24,528 nt of DNA, taken from assembly GCA_039806065.1 (NCBI GenBank), contig JBDKJS010000186.1, forward strand, positions 1 to 24,528. Direction: 5' to 3'. Shown piece after piece: positions 17,537 through 22,697 of the stretch. How positions within the stretch are numbered: the stretch's first letter is position 1; the number at the start of each line of letters is the position of its first letter. The notes under the pieces were generated by a model. It ran no database searches. It was given only the letters and a program-made list of their open reading frames with translations, and had not been told where the DNA came from. The DNA comes from JBDKJS01 sp039806065. GTDB taxonomy: Bacteria > Bacteroidota > Bacteroidia > AKYH767-A > 2013-40CM-41-45. The position numbers and the translations under genes are program-made.

Positions 17537-17955
17537 TATTTAAGTCTTGTTTTTACTTGGTCAGGAACAATGAAACAATTCGTAAATTCTTTCTGAACAA
17601 TGTTTAAACAGCCAGTAGCTTCTAATCTGGTTGTAAAATCTCCAACTCTAACTTTGAAATAGGGTGCTTCATAGGTGATATAGCTAGATATATCAGGAAA
17701 CTTGGTTTGAAATAGCATCCTCAACTCACTAGCCTTGGGGCGATTGACACCAAAGTATAATTGCACTCTAAAACCAAGTGTAGTTTGATTGAGCTTATTG
17801 TATTCAACCTTTCTTTGAAGCAACCCTGCCATTCGCTCATCTACCTTATAACAAAGCGTTTGTTGGGCATTACAGGTCTTCACTTCTATTTGAGCCATTG
17901 ATTCAATCGCTAACAGTGAACAGATGAATAAAATTAAATTAGCTTTGCACCTCAT
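17536..17955 (-). CDS. Secreted SPOR-domain protein
   Basis: 139 residues. The signal peptide runs to about residue 21 (ESMAQ). Residues 60-131 match the SPOR fold, with the two characteristic strands GFRVQLYFGV (61-70) and PYFKVRVGDF (98-107). SPOR domains bind denuded glycan strands of peptidoglycan and often localise to the division site. Here the domain forms nearly the whole mature protein. Four cysteines (28, 35, 116, 127) could form disulfides. The gene heads a two-gene operon: its TAA overlaps the ATG of the esterase gene by one base. A functional link between a wall-binding protein and a T9SS-secreted esterase is not obvious. A full -7 box lies 7 nt before the ATG. Confidence 0.85.
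   Translation of the reverse strand: MRCKANLILFICSLLAIESMAQIEVKTCNAQQTLCYKVDERMAGLLQRKVEYNKLNQTTLGFRVQLYFGVNRPKASELRMLFQTKFPDISSYITYEAPYFKVRVGDFTTRLEATGCLNIVQKEFTNCFIVPDQVKTRLK
17940..17947 (+). promoter_or_regulatory. Putative -7 promoter box for the MmcQ/YjbR-DUF502-KirBac genes
   Basis: TAGCTTTG matches TAnnTTTG in full and lies 33 bp before the ATG at 17981. The box is inside the first codons of the divergent SPOR gene. There is no good -33 TTTG. This is the only candidate for the following three plus-strand genes. Confidence 0.45.
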
Positions 17956-17962
17956 ATCGTGA

Positions 17963-17970
17963 CAAAAATA
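17963..17970 (-). promoter_or_regulatory. -7 promoter box placed 7 nt before the SPOR gene start
   Basis: The minus strand reads TATTTTTG, a full match to TAnnTTTG. Seven bases separate it from the ATG at 17955, which predicts a leader of only a few nucleotides. It faces the plus-strand box at 17940-17947. Confidence 0.55.
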
Positions 17971-17980
17971 AATATTCTAA

Positions 17981-18334
17981 ATGAATATAGAATCACTTCG
18001 TGAATATTGCTTAAATAAACCGCTTGCTGAGGAAACCCTTCCTTTTGATGATGATGTATTGGTATTTAAAGTAGGTGGCAAGGCATTTGCTTTAGCAAGT
18101 ATTGCTGCTGGCAATAGGGTCAATCTTAAATGCGACCCAGAAAAAGCTATAATTCTTAGAGAAGATTACCTTTCTATTGACCCTGGAGTACATATGAATA
18201 AAAAACATTGGAACACCATTCATTTTAACGGTGATGCTGACGACAATTTAATTAGATCACTCATTGACCATAGCTACAGCTTGGTTGTGATCAGTCTTTC
18301 AAAGAAATTAAAAAAAGAATTATTTAATAATTAA
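17981..18334 (+). CDS. MmcQ/YjbR family protein
   Basis: 117 residues, normal for the family. The features are the N-terminal MNIESLREYCLNKP, FDDDVLVFKVGGKAFAL, a central NLKCDP and the late motif KKHWNTI, which together define the MmcQ/YjbR fold (a double-wing, CyaY-like alpha/beta domain). Members are cytoplasmic; DNA binding has been proposed, but the cellular role is not settled. It is the first of three closely spaced plus-strand genes, 23 bp ahead of the DUF502 gene. Its start lies only 25 bp from the divergent SPOR gene. Confidence 0.88.
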   Translation: MNIESLREYCLNKPLAEETLPFDDDVLVFKVGGKAFALASIAAGNRVNLKCDPEKAIILREDYLSIDPGVHMNKKHWNTIHFNGDADDNLIRSLIDHSYSLVVISLSKKLKKELFNN

Positions 18335-18357
18335 AAACTATAAAACTAGAACTAAAA

Positions 18358-18951
18358 ATGAACATGCGCAGGATCTTTAATTTTTTTCTTCAGGGCTGCT
18401 TGTTTGTGGTGCCTATAACCGTAACTATTTGGGTTTTAATTAGAGCTATCATTTGGATTGACAGCCTATTGCCTTTTCAAATTCCGGTGCAATATGGCGA
18501 TGATAAAATATTTAAAATTCCTGGCCTAGGCCTTATCGTGCTTTTTTTAGTGGTAAGCGTGATTGGGTATATCGGTACAAGATACCTACGAAATCCACTT
18601 TTCAATTATTTCGAATCATTAGTAGAAAAAGCCCCTTTGGCAAAACTTATTTACTCCTCCGTCAAAGATTTATTACAAGCATTTGTAGGGGAGAAAAAAA
18701 GATTTAACTCACCAGTGCTGGTTAAAATTGAAACCAACTCAGACATCCAACGAATAGGCTTTATTACCCAAGATGATCTGAGTGAAATTTCACTTGCTAA
18801 GGATAAGGTAGCTGTTTACCTGCCGTTCAGCTATAGTTTTGCCGGTGAATTGATAATAGTACCCAAAGCAAACATCACCCCGATTGATGCTAGTGGAACT
18901 GATATGATGAAATTTATTATTAGCGGTGGGGTTACAGAAATAAAAGATTGA
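18358..18951 (+). CDS. DUF502 family membrane protein
   Basis: 197 residues. The N-terminal half has two membrane helices, at about 11-36 and 55-77, with GCLFVVPITVTIWVL typical of DUF502. Next comes the conserved SVKDLLQAFVGEKKRF segment and a soluble beta-rich C-terminal domain of about 90 residues, including VAVYLPFSYSFAGELIIVP. The function of DUF502 proteins is not established. The following KirBac channel gene starts 6 bp after the stop, so the two are almost certainly cotranscribed and may work at the same membrane. A second ATG two codons downstream is an alternative start. Confidence 0.9.
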   Translation: MNMRRIFNFFLQGCLFVVPITVTIWVLIRAIIWIDSLLPFQIPVQYGDDKIFKIPGLGLIVLFLVVSVIGYIGTRYLRNPLFNYFESLVEKAPLAKLIYSSVKDLLQAFVGEKKRFNSPVLVKIETNSDIQRIGFITQDDLSEISLAKDKVAVYLPFSYSFAGELIIVPKANITPIDASGTDMMKFIISGGVTEIKD

Positions 18952-18957
18952 TGACCT

Positions 18958-19905
18958 ATGGCTTTGAAAATATTCAAAGAAAATGCTTTTAAAGAATTTG
19001 GCTTTGGCGATAATGTAAATAACAATAACCAAAGATTGATGAATGCCAATGGCAGCAGTAATGTGAAGCGAATTGGTATTAACTTTTTTGAGTCGCAAAA
19101 TTTTTACCATTCTCTTATCACCATGCGGTGGTGGAAATTTAATTTATTGATCTTGGCTTATTTTTTAATTGTCAATTGCATATTCGCTTTATTTTATTGC
19201 TTTATAACACCCAACGGTCTGGCCGGCCTTCAATTTAACAATAATACAGAGCGCTTTCTCGAAAATTTTTTTTTCAGTGCGCAAACCCTCACCACAGTAG
19301 GCTATGGCCGAATAAGCCCCATTGGGTCGCTTGCAAGTGCAGTGGCTGCCATTGAAAGTTTACTTGGGCTGCTTGGTTTTGCCTTGGCCACTGGATTGCT
19401 CTATGGTAGATTTTCAAGACCAGAAGCAAAACTAGCCTTCAGCGAAAATTTTTTAATTGCGCCTTACCGTGATATCAATGCACTCATGTTTCGCTTTGGG
19501 AACAAACGCATTTCAGAATTAATTAACTGCGAAGTGGATGTGACCATGGCTTTTATAGAAGTACAAGATGGGAAACCAATCAGAAAATTTATTCCTCTAA
19601 AATTAGAATTAACCAAGATTAATTTTTTAACCATGAGTTGGACCATCGTTCACCCTATTGATCAAGAAAGCCCAATTTATGGCTGGTCAGAAAATGAATT
19701 TCATACCCATCAAGTAGAAATATTAGTGCTTTTCAAAGGCATCGAAGAAACTTTTGTTCAAAATGTGCATTATAGAACTAGTTATCACCATCATCAGCTA
19801 GTATATGGAGCTAAATTTAAACCCATTATCTCAACAGGAAAAAATGGCGGAGTGGATGTGGCGCTTCATCACATTGGAGAATATCAAAAAATTGAATTGA
19901 ACTAA
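18958..19905 (+). CDS. Inward-rectifier-type potassium channel (KirBac)
   Basis: 315 residues, the expected size of prokaryotic Kir channels. There is an amphipathic N-terminal segment, an outer helix at about 61-83, the pore helix and potassium selectivity filter TTVGYG (112-117), and an inner helix at about 123-149 containing Glu133. The Kir linker GRFSRPEAKLAFS follows (150-162), then a large cytoplasmic beta-sandwich domain with YGWSENEF and HHHQLVYGAKF. Tetramers conduct potassium across the inner membrane and are gated through the cytoplasmic domain and, in known members, by lipids. The tight spacing to the DUF502 gene suggests coexpression. The desaturase gene downstream is separated by 45 bp and has its own promoter box. 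Confidence 0.94.
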   Translation: MALKIFKENAFKEFGFGDNVNNNNQRLMNANGSSNVKRIGINFFESQNFYHSLITMRWWKFNLLILAYFLIVNCIFALFYCFITPNGLAGLQFNNNTERFLENFFFSAQTLTTVGYGRISPIGSLASAVAAIESLLGLLGFALATGLLYGRFSRPEAKLAFSENFLIAPYRDINALMFRFGNKRISELINCEVDVTMAFIEVQDGKPIRKFIPLKLELTKINFLTMSWTIVHPIDQESPIYGWSENEFHTHQVEILVLFKGIEETFVQNVHYRTSYHHHQLVYGAKFKPIISTGKNGGVDVALHHIGEYQKIELN

Positions 19906-19934
19906 ACTGTCTAAGCCACTTCCATTTATCTTTC

Positions 19935-19942
19935 TAAATTTG
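19935..19942 (+). promoter_or_regulatory. -7 promoter box placed 8 nt before the desaturase start
   Basis: TAAATTTG matches TAnnTTTG in full and is followed by eight bases before the ATG at 19951. Using the usual box-to-start distance the leader would be about 5 nt. No clear -33 TTTG is seen. Confidence 0.6.
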
Positions 19943-19950
19943 CAAGTAGT

Positions 19951-20949
19951 ATGAATTCTTTTAAACAAGCCTCCTATGCCGAACCGCACCGCCTTAGAAC
20001 AAGGCAAATATTACGCGACCATCCCGAAGTTAGGCATTTGATTGGTAAAAATATCAATAGCATCTTCTTTATCATTGGGATGACTACAGCCATGGTTTTG
20101 TTATCGTTTTTACTAAAAGATGCTAATTGGTGGCTTATCATTTTAATGGCTTTTGGAATTGGTGCGTTTTTAAACCATGCCTTATTCGTAATGATTCATG
20201 AATGCTCGCACAATCTAATTTTCAAAGGCAAAGCACTCAATTATTGGGCAAGTATTATCGCAAACTTGCCCCATCTCTTTCCTACAGCAGTGAGCTTTAC
20301 ACGCTACCACATCAAACACCATACACACCAAGGAGTTTTTGAACTTGACGCTGATTTGCCAGACCATTGGGAAGCGAAATTATTCGGTAAAACTACCGTA
20401 GGTAAAGCATTGTGGATTGCACTGTTTCCCATCTTTCAAGGAATACGTACTTTTCGGTTAAAAGAAATAAAACCCATAGACAGCTGGATTCTTTTGAACT
20501 GGATTGTGCAGCTAGCCTTTAATGCTGTCGTACTATACTTCTGGGGCCCTAAAGCATTTTGCTTTCTCTTGATTAGCTTTTTCTTCTCTGTAGGTTTTCA
20601 TCCCCTTGGCGCCAGATGGATACAAGAACATTATCTTACCCTTGACCCTGAGCAAGAAACATATAGTTACTACGGCCCATTGAATAAGGTGGCTTTCAAT
20701 GTAGGCTATCACAATGAACACCACGATTTCCCAAGTATTCCTTGGAATAAACTTCCTGCACTTAAAAACAAAGCACCGCAATACTATGATTCGCTAAAAA
20801 GCCATCAGTCTTGGACTCGGTTGTTCTTGCGTTTCTTGTTCGACAAAAATATAGACCTGCACAAACGGATTGTCCGTACAGAAAGGGGAAAGGTAAAACT
20901 AACAGATGAGAGCACCCCTGACAAAGATTTAATTAGCCAAACACATTAG
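19951..20949 (+). CDS. Membrane fatty-acyl desaturase of the sphingolipid delta4-desaturase (DEGS) type
   Basis: 332 residues. This is a membrane di-iron desaturase with three histidine boxes: HECSH (83-87), HIKHH (120-124) and HNEHH (254-258). Hydrophobic segments lie at about 36-55, 60-82, 152-166 and 180-215. From memory of the family, the sequence follows animal and fungal dihydroceramide delta4-desaturases closely: EPHRLRTRQIL near the N-terminus, HPLGARWIQEHY (217-228), ETYSYYGPLN (236-245), FNVGYHNEHHDFPSIP (249-264) and a KxAPQYYDSL segment. The predicted reaction is insertion of a double bond into a lipid-linked acyl or sphingoid chain; dihydroceramide is the candidate substrate because many Bacteroidota make sphingolipids. 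A plain fatty acyl desaturase is the alternative. Serine palmitoyltransferase is not in the window. The start is supported by N-terminal similarity. Confidence 0.85.
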   Translation: MNSFKQASYAEPHRLRTRQILRDHPEVRHLIGKNINSIFFIIGMTTAMVLLSFLLKDANWWLIILMAFGIGAFLNHALFVMIHECSHNLIFKGKALNYWASIIANLPHLFPTAVSFTRYHIKHHTHQGVFELDADLPDHWEAKLFGKTTVGKALWIALFPIFQGIRTFRLKEIKPIDSWILLNWIVQLAFNAVVLYFWGPKAFCFLLISFFFSVGFHPLGARWIQEHYLTLDPEQETYSYYGPLNKVAFNVGYHNEHHDFPSIPWNKLPALKNKAPQYYDSLKSHQSWTRLFLRFLFDKNIDLHKRIVRTERGKVKLTDESTPDKDLISQTH

Positions 20950-20965
20950 CAACATAGCGCATTGG

Positions 20966-21295
20966 CTACTTGAGTATGCCCGCTTTTTTGCCAAAATGCT
21001 TGCTGAAGTTTCGCATCTCTTCTGCCATGGTTTTATCATTGGTTGCTCGCTCGTAAGTATCGGCCATGGAAGCCAAATTTTCATAAAAAAATAGCTTCAT
21101 GTCTTCGACAAACATGTCCTTGCTCCATAAGTCTATCCGCATGGTGGTGCCCTCTACAGCATCCCATACACCTATCATGGTCGCCTTACATGGCTTAGGC
21201 CCCACCATCCCACTATCAGATGCACTCCATAGCATTTTATCTGGAATTTGTTGCTCATCGAGTTCTATCTCAAAATTTATTGTTGATTTTTTCAT
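20966..21295 (-). CDS. gldC: Gliding motility protein GldC
   Basis: 109 residues, matching GldC of gliding Bacteroidota in length and pattern: an N-terminal INFEIELDE strand, IPDKMLWSASDSG, RIDLWSKDM (54-62), MKLFFYENLASMADTYERAT (66-85) and a helical C-terminus. There is no signal peptide or membrane segment, so it is cytoplasmic. GldC is associated with gliding motility and improves it in Flavobacterium, but its biochemical role is not established. The gene starts 3 bp after the stop of the biotin protein ligase gene and is cotranscribed with it. In flavobacteria it is usually next to gldB, which is absent here. The desaturase gene converges from the left with a 16-bp gap and no visible terminator. 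Confidence 0.9.
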   Translation of the reverse strand: MKKSTINFEIELDEQQIPDKMLWSASDSGMVGPKPCKATMIGVWDAVEGTTMRIDLWSKDMFVEDMKLFFYENLASMADTYERATNDKTMAEEMRNFSKHFGKKAGILK

Positions 21296-21298
21296 TTG

Positions 21299-22078
21299 CT
21301 AATTTTCAAATTTTATTTCTTTTATATCAAACCTGGTTAAGGCACCATCGGCAGTCATTACTACCAATTGACCCTGTTCATTCACATACTGAATACATGC
21401 GCGTATGGACTGATTCATCACTAAAAAGGAATGCCATGATCCGCGCCTGTACAAATGCTCGTGATACACCTCATCAATGTTGCCTATGCCATTCTTTTTA
21501 AATATCAAATAATGTTTTTCAATACTATTACATACTTCGGCCATCACTTGTTCTAAAGACAGGGACTTGTTATTTACTACACTTAGTGAAGTAGCATGTT
21601 GTAATTCTCGCGGAAATTCAGTCTCATTCACATTTACACCAATTCCCACTATGCTATTCCCAACGGTGGCACCTTTCAAGCCATTTTCTATGAGTACACC
21701 TGCCACTTTTTTTTGATTTACATAAATATCATTTGGCCATTTAATACAAACCTTTGCTGATACAAACTTTTGCAATGCTGCCCTCAATGCTATTGCAACC
21801 ATTTTATTAAAATAAAACAATGAGGATGGCGGTAAAAAAGTTGGTTGATATAAAATGCTCATTAAAATATTTTTGCCAGCAGAAGCATACCAAGCATTGC
21901 CAGCCTGACCCCTTCCCTGCTCTTGAAAATTGGTAGTTAATAGGCATCCCTCTAAGACCTCGCCTGCACGGTATTTATGTATGAGCTCATTGTTGGTGCT
22001 TTGTGTATGAGGCAAATGCACTAATTGCCTGCCAGTAAAAAGTGTATTGAGTGACTGTGAAATGAGCTGCGGATTCAA
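21299..22078 (-). CDS. birA: Biotin--[acetyl-CoA-carboxylase] ligase
   Basis: 259 residues. This cytoplasmic enzyme activates biotin with ATP and attaches it to the biotin carrier of acetyl-CoA carboxylase and related enzymes. The biotin/ATP site motifs are GRGQAG (55-60), KWPNDIYV (113-120), KKVAGVLIE (123-131) and GIGVNVN (145-151); a small C-terminal domain follows. There is no N-terminal helix-turn-helix, so it is a class I ligase without the repressor function of E. coli BirA. The start lies close to the STNNEL motif, as in other class I enzymes. It is divergent from rsfS with face-to-face promoters between them, and it leads the gldC gene with a 3-bp gap. Confidence 0.95.
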   Translation of the reverse strand: MNPQLISQSLNTLFTGRQLVHLPHTQSTNNELIHKYRAGEVLEGCLLTTNFQEQGRGQAGNAWYASAGKNILMSILYQPTFLPPSSLFYFNKMVAIALRAALQKFVSAKVCIKWPNDIYVNQKKVAGVLIENGLKGATVGNSIVGIGVNVNETEFPRELQHATSLSVVNNKSLSLEQVMAEVCNSIEKHYLIFKKNGIGNIDEVYHEHLYRRGSWHSFLVMNQSIRACIQYVNEQGQLVVMTADGALTRFDIKEIKFEN

Positions 22079-22098
22079 AGCTATTGACTAATTTTATG

Positions 22099-22106
22099 TA
22101 TATTTG
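22099..22106 (+). promoter_or_regulatory. -7 promoter box for rsfS-ftsH
   Basis: TATATTTG matches TAnnTTTG in full and lies 63 bp before the rsfS ATG. It faces the minus-strand box at 22116-22123, only 9 bp away, so the two polymerase footprints would overlap. Confidence 0.5.
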
Positions 22107-22115
22107 TGGAAGATA

Positions 22116-22149
22116 CAAAATTAAGACAGATCATTAACAAATCCTCAAA
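22116..22149 (-). promoter_or_regulatory. Promoter of birA-gldC (-7 and -33 boxes)
   Basis: The minus strand has TAATTTTG at 22123-22116, a full -7 consensus, and TTTG at 22149-22146, 22 bp upstream, as a -33 element. The predicted start of transcription is about 22110, which gives a leader of about 32 nt to the birA ATG at 22078. Confidence 0.6.
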
Positions 22150-22169
22150 TCCAATCGTTTTATTTTTAA

Positions 22170-22634
22170 ATGGCCAAAACCACCAAGTCCACTGCTAAAC
22201 CTTCCACTATAAAGAAAGCAGTAAAAAAAACAACTCCTTCCAAAAAATTAACCTCAACTTTTAAAAAAACACTTGATCCGGGTGAACATCTATGCAGTTT
22301 AATTGTAGATGGTATGAAAGAGATTAAAGCCCAAGATATTGTAAACATTGATTTAAGAAATGTGAAAAATGCAGTAGCTGATTTTTTTATCATATGTAAT
22401 GCCAGTAGCAAAACGCAACGTGATGCCATTGCAAAAAAAATAGAAGAAATAGTATACAAGGCCATTGAAGAAAACCCTCTCCACCGTGAAGGCTTTACCA
22501 ATGCAGAATGGATTTTACTGGATTATGGTAATGTGGTGGCGCATATTTTTGAAACTGAAAAACGATCGTTCTACGCCCTTGAAAGTTTATGGGCCGATGC
22601 TGATATACAACATATTTCTGCTAAAGGAGCATAG
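22170..22634 (+). CDS. rsfS: Ribosomal silencing factor RsfS
   Basis: 154 residues. RsfS (formerly DUF143, Iojap family) binds ribosomal protein L14 on the large subunit and blocks subunit joining when nutrients are scarce. The core domain (about 38-150) shows IVNIDLRNV, ADFFIICNASSKTQ, HREGFTNAEWILLDYGNVVAHIF and FYALESLW, all typical. The first 36 residues are a lysine-, threonine- and serine-rich tail, so the protein is longer than the usual 105-125 residues. ftsH follows on the same strand after 63 bp, and birA is divergent; rsfS next to ftsH is a common Bacteroidota arrangement. Confidence 0.95.
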   Translation: MAKTTKSTAKPSTIKKAVKKTTPSKKLTSTFKKTLDPGEHLCSLIVDGMKEIKAQDIVNIDLRNVKNAVADFFIICNASSKTQRDAIAKKIEEIVYKAIEENPLHREGFTNAEWILLDYGNVVAHIFETEKRSFYALESLWADADIQHISAKGA

Positions 22635-22697
22635 CTCTTATAGCAATATTTTAAACCTTACTACGTCATTAGCTTTATGCTAATTAATTAAATTAAA

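Noticed and set aside
20949..20966. Bidirectional terminator between the desaturase gene and gldC
   Set aside because: The 16-bp gap and its flanks contain no stem with a T run.
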